64,000 nt of DNA. It comes from Tyto alba. Lineage: Eukaryota; Chordata; Aves; Strigiformes; Tytonidae. Shown here in pieces: positions 10,823 through 22,029 of this stretch. Within the stretch, counting starts at the first letter, position 1. Each line of letters starts with the position of its first letter. The notes under the pieces are model-generated. The model was given only the letters and a program-made list of their open reading frames with translations, was not told where the DNA came from and ran no database searches. The stretch spans positions 15,375,386 through 15,439,385 of the forward strand of contig NW_024881330.1 of NCBI RefSeq assembly GCF_018691265.1, written 5' to 3'. The position numbers were made by a program, and so were the translations under genes.

Positions 10823-12790
10823 CCCCTTCCTCGTTCTTTGATTTGTTTGTTTTCATTGGAAGAATGTTTTCCGGGTTTGCTGCTTAGGCTCTCAAGAGTA
10901 TAACCTGCTGTACATCAGCTCTGTAAACTTGGAAATACGGAAAGCCCTGAAAATCTGGTTTAAGCTGAGGTTGTCTGGCCTTCCAGTCTCTGTGGTAGTC
11001 AGCTGGGAGCTTGGCTAGGATGGGCTTCCTGCATCTTTAGACCTTTAAGGCTTCTGGACAGCTGGGCCAACTGGCTTCTTGTGTGAAGTGGCTGGCTCTG
11101 GGATGCAACTGGCAGGGAGTGGAGAGGTCCCTGGGGCACAAGGGAACCATGGATCCTGGAGCATGGAAGTTCCTGGCTGCAGCCAACATCCGCTGCCCCA
11201 CCAGCTCCGCCACGGCTATTGTTCTGTGGAAACCGCCCGTTTGTCAGCCTCTGCCACGACCCAGAGACTCTTTGTTTCTCCTTTCAGAAATGCTCTGTGT
11301 GGCTAAAGTGAAAATATTTTGTAACTTCTAGTTTGTGAAGAATCTTCAAAAAATTCTAATATCACTTTACCTAACAAACTGTTGAACTTTTCCTCAAATC
11401 TGTTTTTTTTTTTAACGCTGTCTTAGCATGGAGTGCTGGAGTTTAGTTATGGCAACAAATATCCAGCAGTTTGCTTAAGGAAAATATCCCAAATTTTTTA
11501 CTGGGATAACTGACAGCGATGGATTTACAAATATGAAATAGGAATTTGGAGGATACTACAGTTCCTTGCCAGTTATATATAATACATATCTAAGTGTCCC
11601 AAATGAGACTGTGGACTGGGAGGTCCTTTGGGCTGCATAGTACCAGTGCTTCCCGACTGATGAAAAGATTGGTGTGTATGGGGAAAGTGAGTTTTCACTC
11701 CTTAATATGAGCCCATCTAGATGGGAGCACTGCCAAGGTAAGTCTATTTTTAGAACTAACAGTTTTGACAATGTTGCTTTAAGTGTTTTTTTTCCCCTCT
11801 AGTAAGAATGAAAGAACTAGGTCAGAGCCAGTAGAAAAAGGCTTTTGATCTCTGCGACAGTGTTCTCTCTTTTTTTTTATTATTTTTTTTTTTATTTTTG
11901 CTCTTGTGGAGCAGAAGTAAAGGGAAAGAGTGAAATGGTGATTTATTTTCCCTGCCCCGTCCCCCAACTTCTCCCCCCATTTATTGCCTAGGAAAATGAG
12001 AGACTGACAGCACCCACCAGAGAATGTATGCATGCAGGTATTCCCACACAGTTCTGTCAGATCCCCTGCAGCTCTGACCTGTGTTGTCTTTGAGATTCCT
12101 GAGCAAAAAAGTGCTGATTATATCCTGGAGTTCTTTCATAGTAAGTGTTTAATGAAGTTTGGTGTACTGCCTTTCCTGCTGTGTATAGGCTTTGGAAAGT
12201 GCATACATACGTTTGTTGCTGGTCTCCTCCTGAAAGTTTATGTAAGCTTCTACCTTCTTATGGCTCTTCTGTAGTGGGCTTGTGCTATTGAGACCCTGAG
12301 TCTACCTATGGGAGAATATTTTTTTACTAAGTGGAGCCTTGCTGATGTAAAATGACAATGACTGGCCTTACCCCTTAGTACTCCTCAAGGAGACTAAAGA
12401 CTCAAAGGACTTTAGGGCATTCTGGGGTGTGACATCACGCTTAACTGCCTCAGAACTGAAATTATTTGCAGCTTGTAACCAACTGCTCTCAGAGAAATCC
12501 TCTGAACTTCAGCAATGGGATATACCTGGGTGCAAAGCCTCCAGTGCCTAGCCAACCCCAACGGATATTGAATGCTGTCATGTGTTTCATCAGAGACTTG
12601 TGATCCAGTATGCTCACAGATGTACTATGTCAACTCTGCCAGGAATCTTAAAACGAATTCAGGACCGTCTGAAAGACAGCTTTGAAGCAGGTTTCAGTGT
12701 AGGTACCTATCATGCTCTTCCAGGATGTGCCCAAAAGTACAACTCTTTTGACAGGGATTCAGTTATTCAACTCTGTCGTATTTCTAAACT

Positions 12791-13795
12791 GTGCTGGGTT
12801 TGTGTGTGTGGTGGGGTTTTTGGTAGCAGAGGAGGGAGTTACAGCGGTGGCCCCTGTGAGAAGTTTCTCGAAGCTCCCCTGGCTTCAAGTTGAACGCACC
12901 TCTGCACTAAGGCTGAGCCAATTAGCTGCGCCTCTTTGATAAAGTATTTAAGAAGGTGAACCTAGGATGAGGAGTTGGAGTTGTGAGGAGGAGTTGCAAC
13001 ATCTCTGTGAACAGCAAGGTCAGTGGAAGAATGGAAGAGGAAAGGCAGGGGAGGGGTGTGCTGGTGCCGAGCCTCTGTATCCTATGGTGAGACAGCAGGG
13101 GCCATCCCCTCCCTGACACCCATGGAGATCTACGATGGAGCAGATGCCGACCTGCAACCTGTGGAGGACCCCATGCCAGAGCAGGTGGTTGTGCCTGAAG
13201 GAGGCCAGGACTCTGTGGGGAGAAGCAGCCCCTGCTGTTGTAGTTCGGCGCTGGGAGGATTGCAGCATGTGGGGGTGTCCCATGCCAGAGCAGCTCGGGA
13301 AGCGCTTCAACCCATGGGAGGGACTCATGTCAAAGAAAGTTTGTGGAGGACTGTCTTCTGTCAGGGGAACCATAAGGGATCAGGGGAAGAATGTGAGGAG
13401 TTCTCTCCACCCTGAGAAAAAAGAAGTGGCAGGACTGACTGCACCCTCCATTCCCTGCCCCCTGCATTGCTGTGGGGAGGAGGTAGAGATATTTGGAGCA
13501 AAGCTGAGCCTGGGAAGAAGGGAGGGGTAGGGGAAAAATGTTTATAAGATATGGTAATGCTTCTCAATGTCCTACTTTGTCTCTTAAGTGTTGTTGTTAG
13601 TGTCTGAATTTTATTTATGTTCTTTTTTCTTCCCCCAACAAGTCTGTCTTTAGCCTGTGACCACAATGTCAGAGAGTCATCTCTCCCTGTCATTATCTTG
13701 ATTCTGAAGCCTTTTGCTTTATTTTCTCCTTCTCAGCACCCGGGGGGGAAGTGGGTGGCTGCGTGGTGCTCAGTTGCCCTCTGAGCTCAAACCAC
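12791..13795 (+). mobile_element. Solo long terminal repeat of an endogenous retrovirus (avian type)
   Basis: From the 'tgctgggtttgtgtgtgtgg' start to the 'gctcaaaccac' end, the segment resembles a family of ~1 kb LTRs that I recall from bird genomes. Recognisable blocks are 'tttttggtagcagaggaggg', 'gccaattagctgcgcctctt', a TATA-like 'gtatttaagaaggtg' at about 12945-12959, GC-rich semi-repetitive units with 'atgccagagcag', and 'gggaagaagggaggggtagg' near 13514. No internal retroviral genes (gag, pol, env) flank it, so it is a solo LTR left by recombination. Clean target-site duplications are not obvious. The family name is uncertain (possibly a TguLTR5-like ERV), as are the exact ends. It sits in sense orientation within SAMD12 intron 1. 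Open frames at 13023-13530 belong to the LTR and are not genes. Confidence 0.75.
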
Positions 13796-15267
13796 TCCAG
13801 GCTCAGACTAGATGTCTCCACATCTAAATTTCTCAGGAATGTGATCTAATAGATGGATTTTCAGCACAATTAATTGCCAGTGGAGCAAAGAAGTAACAAA
13901 CCCTGTCATTCAAAAATAACATGTGATTCCATCAATGCTCTTGTTTTCTTCAGTAGTTTCCAACCACTCCTTAGCTTGAGGGACTCAGACACGTGGCTTG
14001 GAAAGAACTGCTAGTTGGAAGCAGGGCTGAGATATGAATCTACATCTCCAGTTGCAACTGTCACATCAGGTCATAGCAGAGAAGATGGATAAGACCAGTG
14101 GTGGAGGTGCACACAGGAAAGAGAGGAGCAAGACCTGAACTTCAACCTTTGGTCTTGGTACCAGTTCTGTATGTTATTTAGTGACCATTTATAGCAAAAA
14201 ATGCATCAGCAGTAATGGGATTCCAGACTGGAACATAGGTCATCTCCCATCCACATTGGCAGCTTCCTTGTTGGGCTATAACATCTATACCCTTCTTTCT
14301 TCCTCAGCAACAGCACAACTTCAGAAGATGGGTCTTCCCTTCTTGACATGCTACCACCACCCTCCCACCGCCCTCAGTGTGCATACAGCTTGGTGGCACG
14401 GTGTGCTGCTCTGCTTTGAACCACTGCTTAGAGATGTCCTATCTAGGTTGCTACATTGGAAAAAGTCACAGTTCTTTGCATCTGTCTGTGTCAAGAGATA
14501 GTCAGTGATCCCACTCCAAAGGAATAATGTAGTTATCTAAGGCCAGAAGTCTGTTTTGGACTGGAAGTTCTCATTTCGAACAGGTACACTGTGCTCCTCG
14601 GCATTGTATAGGGAGACTGTGAGCTGAAGCTCAGGAAGTACATTCCACTGTGAGAATTGGAGACCCCAAAATGAAGCTGTGGCAACAGAGAATGTCACTG
14701 CACTGAAATCTCTTTGGGTGTATTCAGACTGAGTGGGGAGTTGATATGATTGCTGGTTACGTGGTCATTTTCGTCTCCTGCTTTTAGGAATAAACCCATA
14801 TGAGTCAGGAATAAAGATACAGACTTGTGTCACTGCATGTCTCTTGAATGAAATCTGGTTGTAGGATAAGAGTGTAGCTGGAAACTCAGAAGTGCTTTCA
14901 AGTTAATCAATTTAGATATAATTCCATGAGTGTTTGGCCTTTCCCTTTAAAATTCTTGGAAGACTTAGAAGCTTAAGGAGGACATTGCATTGAAACAGCC
15001 AATTTGTATTAGTCACTTGAATCCCATCATAAGGATAAAACTTGTCAGGTGGTGGAGATGTATGGGCAAAGGGAAGGAATGGTGCTTTGAAAGTTCATGT
15101 GCTTTCTCCACCAAGAAGAAGGCAAGTGAGCAAAGGACAAGAATTAGACATTAGGTATATTTCTTAACATGCTACTGGAAAGTACTGACAAGGTCTTTAG
15201 TGATGTTGTAAGATCCCATGTTTACTGCCTAAATGGAAATTATTATAATATAGAATTCTTCTTGAGC

Positions 15268-15338
15268 GTTTGTTGGGTTTTGTTGTTTGGTTTTGTTTGT
15301 TTGTTTTTTTGTTGTTTTTTTGTTTTGCCTTTTTTTCT
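15268..15338 (+). repeat. TTTG/T-rich low-complexity tract
   Basis: A run of T-rich units with repeated TTTG and TTG words, built from T and G alone until its last few bases. It inflates an open frame on the + strand at 15169-15441 with runs of phenylalanine, valine and cysteine, and that frame is not a gene. Confidence 0.8.
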
Positions 15339-18300
15339 GAGATGTCCAAGCATGGAAGCTAACATCCAAGGAGGTTGTGTAGCTTTGTTCCTCTTGTTTA
15401 CAGCTCAGCGTATGTGGCCAGAGCAGGCTGTTTGGAGCTAGTCTCTTGTGTTTCCCAGTACTGCTGTGTCACAAGGGTTATGCAGGAGATCAGCAGTGAG
15501 AAACTCAGAGTAAGGCACTGTAGCTAGGTGGTGTCAGAGGTGCAGATTGGTGCAGGTTGTTCAGCTGATAACCCTGATAACCTTGGAGATGTTTCTGTCC
15601 AAATCATCATCTGTGCAGGCTTGCTAGTGAGTGCAGACCCTAGGTATCTGGTTAGCACCATAAGTTTTTGTTTTGCCCGTTGGACTCTGAAAGTGCTACA
15701 GCTAGTTTGCAGAGGTGGTAGAGCAGTTGGAGGGCTACTGCTCAGTGGAGTTCCTGGTTTTGTTAGGGAAACCGAGTCTGGTTCTGAGGCCAACTTTCTC
15801 TGCTGTCCTGGCTGATATGCCTTTACTCTCTTGTTCTCTGTCCTGTCTCTCTTTTTGTCCAAACTGTGTGATCTCTGAGGCAAGGGCTCCCCTATCTGTG
15901 CACGGAGCAATCCTATTTGGGTTATTTCTCATTAAGGCTGTTGCCTTTGAATGGATACAGGTATTTACCCTTGCAGATTAACAGTTGAACAACTCAGCCC
16001 TCAATTATTTGCTCAAAGCATGCAGAGAATGTGGAGGGAGTAGTTCTGGAAGGTGCCAGAGGCAAAGGTGGAGAAAAGGACTAGATAATTGAGTAATTTT
16101 GAAGTCTTCTGAAACTGGTGGTGGTCAAAATAGCAGATACGATTTCAGGAACTAGGAGGAAAAGCTCAGAACAAGGCAAGAAAGATCTTTGTTGCTATAT
16201 CGTTGGGTATTGCTCTTGTATTTCGAATGCTCCCTGCAGTTTTGCTTGCCACGCCCCCAAAAGGAACAGGACTGGAAAGAATAAGGAAAATGCAATCAGC
16301 TGGTCAGAGACACCGTATCTTCTCTGGAGGCAGGTTACAAAGATTCTGATTCTTTAGCCTGAAGAAGAGATGACCATGGAGAGACTCCACAGACATTGAT
16401 GAATGGTTCGGAGAAAGTGAAAAAGGCACTAGATCACAAGGCAGAACAATGAAACTGTCGGGTTTTGCTGTTAACATAAAAAAAGGGAATAGTTTTTCAT
16501 ATAACATACAGTTCCCCAGGTGCAGCTCTCAACCTTGGGTCACTCCTAACCTCCCAAGAAAGGATCAATTCATGTATGCCCTCCTCTCATACCATTTCCT
16601 TAAGCAGTGGCAAAAAGGGCTAGACTTTTAGTCTGACCCAGCCTGATTACTTTTATGATAAAGCCTAGCTCATATTGTGGGCATCCAGAACAATTTCACT
16701 CACCACAAGAACTTGATTTGTGTTATGTAACTGTGAGGAGAATTTGGCCACGACAACCCAGAAACAGATAGGAGATGGGGAATTGGGCACTGAGCTATAA
16801 AGATGTTAACAGGCAGGGTCATAATGTAACTCTCTCTTTCCCCATATGTAGGAACTGATACTGTTGTGTGAAAGGAACTGTCTGCTATGTCATGTTGGTG
16901 GAATTTGGGGGGAAAGAGGGGCCCTACACTAGGCTGCAGTTGTAGAAATGCCACCCTGGAAAATACCAGTTCCCCACAGCAGGTTGGGTTGGAAACTGCT
17001 ATACTGCCCTGCATACATGAGGTGAAATGTGGTCTGAGAGAGACCCTCAGGAGAGCCTGAAGCAGATTAGATCTACAGATCTCACCCTCAGTGGCTTCTG
17101 CCTTGGGTGGTTTGTCTGTTCCTTCACCTTTGCACAGGGTTGTCTTTCTACAGAAGCATCCTGTGGCAGAAGGACTACAAGGAGAATGATGAGGGAGTTG
17201 CTGTTAGTAGCTGCATGTTCTCCTTGCAGCATGAGCTAAACTTGACACTAAAGAGCCAGGTTTATTACTCAGAACAGCAAGAATTCACCCTAATATGTGC
17301 TGTTCATGGATGAACCAAACAGGTGGGCAGGGGGACTGGACTTGGCCTGAAGTGAACTCTGCGTTCAGTTACGGGATCTAATGTGCTTGCAGGGTGTATG
17401 TGACTGAACAGGAAAAAGGCATGAGGAAGACATTTGGTGTCAACTGTAGCCTGTCTTTAGTGCAGTCCTAGCTGTCTCTATATAACGTGGAACGTTGCTA
17501 GCTCATGCTCTTCAGCTGAACATTCAGATCATTACTTTTCTCCATTCCCTCACTCATTTGCTTTCCTCTACCCTATTTTTTTGGCTTTCTATTTTTATTT
17601 TTTTTTCCCAGAGGGGATTTATTTGAGTTGATTTGCTTCTCTGCAAATAACCTAGTAAAAGCAAGAAAGAGACTTTTAATAATGCTGTTTCAGAAACATA
17701 AAGAAAGAATTGTAATGTGTGTAAATAGAAGCTTTCTCCTGGATTTTCCTCTAGCAAAATAATTACATGCTCTCAGCTAACAGTTTGTCGCTACACAAAT
17801 CAGTTGGGGTACTAGAGTGAGTAGGATACAGTGGTATGAGTAAGCAGTAGGAGGTGAAGAATTTTGCTGGGGGAAAGAAGGGAGGCATTTCCAGGCTCTT
17901 AAGTTAAATGTGCAAGGGAAGGGGTAGCCTTGAACAATGGTAATGGGGTAACTTTTAAGCAGTTGAGAGAAAGCCAGGACTGAAAACAGAAGTCAGCCAC
18001 CAGATTGCAAACCAGTTATGTTAGTGAGAATGAATAAATATATTTTCCTTTGCATGTTGGTGACTTTCTGCATCATTCATGGGACAAGAAATAAAGCCTG
18101 GATCCACAGCTGAATTGCAGCCATTTCTGTGCCACGTGTTCAGCAGACACCAGCTTTCATGAGCATGGCAAAGGCAGAGATCGGTGGTGTGTGTCTGGGA
18201 CAGTGCACCTCTAATGCCACAATAAAGACATTACCTGTGTGAGTCTGAGTCGGTCGATGTATGCTGTATAAGCTCACTAGTGTTTATAAAAGATTTCTGA

Positions 18301-18791
18301 TGTAATGTTGGCTGATTATAGAATTGAATAGTACTAGAGCTATTAGGACTTGAGGCATTCTTAGAAGTATAATTTGCAGTGGAGCGTGACTAGCTAATCT
18401 TCTAAGCAGTGATTGCAAGACATGTTTCTCCCAGGAATAGTGGAACTAATGAAGACTTGTTTCTTACCCAGGTTCTTTATCTTTGCTATCTCCTCTCCAT
18501 TATTCACTGTGAAATGCTCAGAGGGCAACAGTGGTACTTAGTCTGGAGTTTGCCTAAGTCAACTGATGACTGATAATTGCAATGTATAGTAGATACTTTT
18601 TCTTCAGACAAAGCATTATTTTAGGTCTCATCCTCTTTATCCGTGGATTTTTTTTTTATTGTTGTTTTTCATACTTCTTATCTCCTGTAGCACCCTCTTT
18701 GATTGCAAGTCTGTGCATCTCACAAACTTGAAATCCAGAGAAGTTGCTTCACTTTTCAGGAGAAGCTTTGTAGATGCTTGCACAAGCCTTC

Positions 18792-18872
18792 TTATTAACT
18801 TATTTAATGTTATTATAAGTTAATAACTTATTCAAATCCTTTAATTTAGAATAATTTGTATTCTAAATTAAA
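18792..18872. repeat. Two adjacent AT-rich inverted repeats (hairpins)
   Basis: The first hairpin has 12-bp perfect arms, TTATTAACTTAT at 18792-18803 and its complement at 18815-18826, around an 11-base loop. The second has 14-bp perfect arms at 18840-18853 and 18859-18872 around a 5-base loop. They lie only 13 bases apart in intron 1. No known family was recognised. Confidence 0.85.
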
Positions 18873-21800
18873 ATTAGTTTGCAAAACAAATTACCAACTA
18901 TTTTGTACTGTAATCTATTGGTCAAATTATGTTGCTGTGTACATGTGATGTATGCTACTTACTGACCTTTATTACTTTATTCACTAAGATCTATTTTGCT
19001 CTGAGCTAATTGCATAGCTCACTAGTCCCCTTCTTTGCTGGTATTCTCTTCTTCCTCTATACCTGTACAGGATTTGTGGTAGACTTGCCTTCCTTAATCA
19101 CTTAATTGATACATTTTTCAATGAGCCTCTCTGTTGCTAGTGTGAGCTACTTGTACCAACTGTACATTTATTAAAAAGGAATGAGAAAATGCTTCAGAAA
19201 TAATTTGGTTGATCATTCATTGTGCCTGCTTTTTATCATGAAATCCCATTGCTGTTACAAAGGCAGAACTTGCATTGCTGAGGCTCCAAGGTCTATATAG
19301 CATGGTGATAATATGCAGTCTGTCTCCTGAAGAGTAGGTGTAACAGAAACTGTCTTTTATGTTTACAGCATTTGCTAAAGTCTATGAGATAAGAGATGGC
19401 AAGTGGATATTGCCATACAGAAAATAAGTAGCTTCCAGTAGGAAAACTGTCAAAGATGCACAGGTAAATTTCGTAGCTGAGTGAAGTTAAGTACATATGT
19501 ATGCTGGTGGGATGAGGGTCTTAAAAGGCAAATTTAGCCCATTCAAGAAGAGGATTTCTTATTCAGGTCTTGGTGTTTCTGTTCTGTAGACAGTTAAGGG
19601 GTCTTTCTTTTCTCTATACACTCAAGATTTGCATGGCCTTCAGCCAGACTGAGTTTAGTTTGAAACTCCTAAACTACTTATTCTTGTTTCTTAATGTATT
19701 TCTGGTGCTGTACAAGACCCTCTACCATCAGCAACCTCTTACAGCTGAGGTGTGTATAAGAGATGTATGTGGAATGTAGTAAATTGTCTCACTCTTTTTC
19801 TTCTTTCTGTGTTTGTCTTTGGCTTTAGTTTCGGGTACTTTTTTCATTGTTTCTTGAGAAAGTGAATGACTTGTAATAGTAATTGGCTTGGTATCATGGA
19901 TGACTACCCAATTGTCCAGCTAGAGATGTTCAGGGATAGTTGTATCAGGAGTGCAGTTACTTTAAATTTTTTTCTTGCTGACGATAAATCTAAAGGGGTA
20001 AAAAGAGAAAAGCCCTATAATTTACAGTTAAAAAACTACAAAATAAACACCCCTCCTGAACACTTTATCCCCTCCTGCCTGTCTCCTCTTCCTACACCTG
20101 TCTCCCCTTTGCTCTGCCCTCCCTGCCCATCTTGACCTGGTTCAGTGCCCACTTCCTTGCTGGAGAGCTCTCTTCTCTTACTCTTCAAGATACTATCCAG
20201 CTGGAGGGCACGTCCCACTGCTTGAACAAACTCCTGATTGTAAAATTCATATGTTGTAAGAAGTTTATTGTTTGTTAAATTGATTCATCCAGTAAATGAT
20301 TAATAGTCATGATAAAGAGAGGCTGGAAAGACAAGCTACTCTCTGGAGGGACCTGAAGTTACAGCAGTGTGTGGCTGTGTCTGCCAAGCCTTGCTGTCTA
20401 CGTCTGACTGAGCTTTGAACTCAAACCTATGGGTACAGCTCATCAATAGCAGCAGTTCACAAAGTACCCCACACTCAGCACTGGTCTGGATTTTGACACA
20501 GCCTATTTGTAATAGCTTAATGCTGATTTTTGCTGCTCACCAAGAGAAGCAGATAGCCAGACACCAATATTACTTCAGCTCAGTATTTTGGGACTTCAGC
20601 CTTAGAGGAGGTTTCTGATAAATTCATGTTTTTACTGAAGTAGAAAAGGTCCTGACTTATTTGGTGGGCTTCTTTGCTATGTGTGAATGCTTCTGATTTG
20701 GTGACCATTCGGTAGGCAGACTTGAGAAACAGAGTAGGCAAAATCTTGAATCTATTTCCTCAGCAGGTTGCCAGCAATATTTACTAGGTGGCAACATAAG
20801 CAGCAGACTATATTTATGTGAAACTTTGACTGCAGTTTCAGCTGGTCCAGAGTGATGGGTTGGGGGAACTGTGCTGACTTACATTAGCTGGAGATAGGAC
20901 TGTATGGAGAAGTAATTCCTATAGGCAAAAGCCAGACAGTTTCTCAAAACTAGAAATTGATTGATGATGGGCAGATGGACCATCCATAAGAGTTATAGAA
21001 ACTTATTACTGTGGAAAAACTTTCTGCCAGATAGTCAAAATAATCCTAGATTTTATGGTACAAATTAAGGTCATCTTTATTAAGTGTTTTTAATCTTGTT
21101 TTTTAGTGTTGTAGAAGTGGTAATGACTGCTCAAGTCAGACATAATCTTTGAAATAATCCCATGTTTTATAGGCATATTCAGAGTTATTAATGAAGTACA
21201 AGCTTCTGGAAACATGGGAAGGGCGTTGCAGTACAGAGCCTTCTTGCTCATTTGGTCAGTGTGAGCAGCCATATCAATCTGGAACGAGATCTCTGTCTTC
21301 TCAATGTGTATGTCTCCTCTCTGATCAACCCAGTTAAAGCAGGTTGTGAATGATGGCAAACAAAAAACCCCAGAGATGTTGTTTGACTACTTGATATTGA
21401 AATGCAGCATCTGGAAGTGCATGGAAGTCTGACTTGAAGTGCTGACTGCAAAATTTGATGTGGTTGGAGATTTGATTTGCTTTTGACAAAGAACTGGGCA
21501 GAGATGGAAGGAACAGATCCAGTGAGGTTGTTGTCCAAAGATCTTGTAGGATCTCCTGTCCTGGAAATACCTGTTAAATCTTCATGACCTTCATGACTAA
21601 GGTCTTTGCTATGTCCAAGCCAAGTTTGTTAATGTTCCAACTGTATGACATAACTTCTGCCTGTCCCTTTCAACAATATGTCATTTTATGGTGGGAGTAG
21701 CAGGTGGATTTACCTCTTAGCATTGTGCAGCTAAGTCTGTGGCATGAATACATAAAATGGAGCTTACGTGTTTGCTAGCATTTGACACACAAAAGTTTTC

Positions 21801-22009
21801 TAAGGATTGTTAGAGGTTGGATGGGTATCTCCCGTGCCTGCTTTTTGTCTCCGAATAGCAAAACCTAGCATATGACTGTGGTGCACACAGAACAGGGTGC
21901 ATGAGTAAGAAGATGCTATTTTTACTCGATCGCTTTTTAGAACAGAACAATTGTTATTGCATGTAACTCAAATACTTGCTGAATACGCCTTAATGTAGTC
22001 TTAATTGAT

Positions 22010-22029
22010 CTGCTTAAAATTTTAAGCAG
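22010..22029. repeat. Perfect 20-bp palindrome
   Basis: The bases CTGCTTAAAA are followed immediately by their reverse complement with no spacer. A related word (TTGATCTGCTAAGC) recurs about 110 bases downstream near 22114. No protein-binding family was assigned. Confidence 0.85.

Noticed and set aside
13023..13693. Overlapping 110-131 codon frames on both strands
   Set aside because: They fall inside the GC-rich part of the solo LTR and do not match retroviral or host proteins.
16345..16400. 'tagcctgaagaagagatgac' segment resembling a CR1 internal block
   Set aside because: The similarity covers only about 40 bases with no neighbouring CR1 blocks, so chance cannot be excluded.
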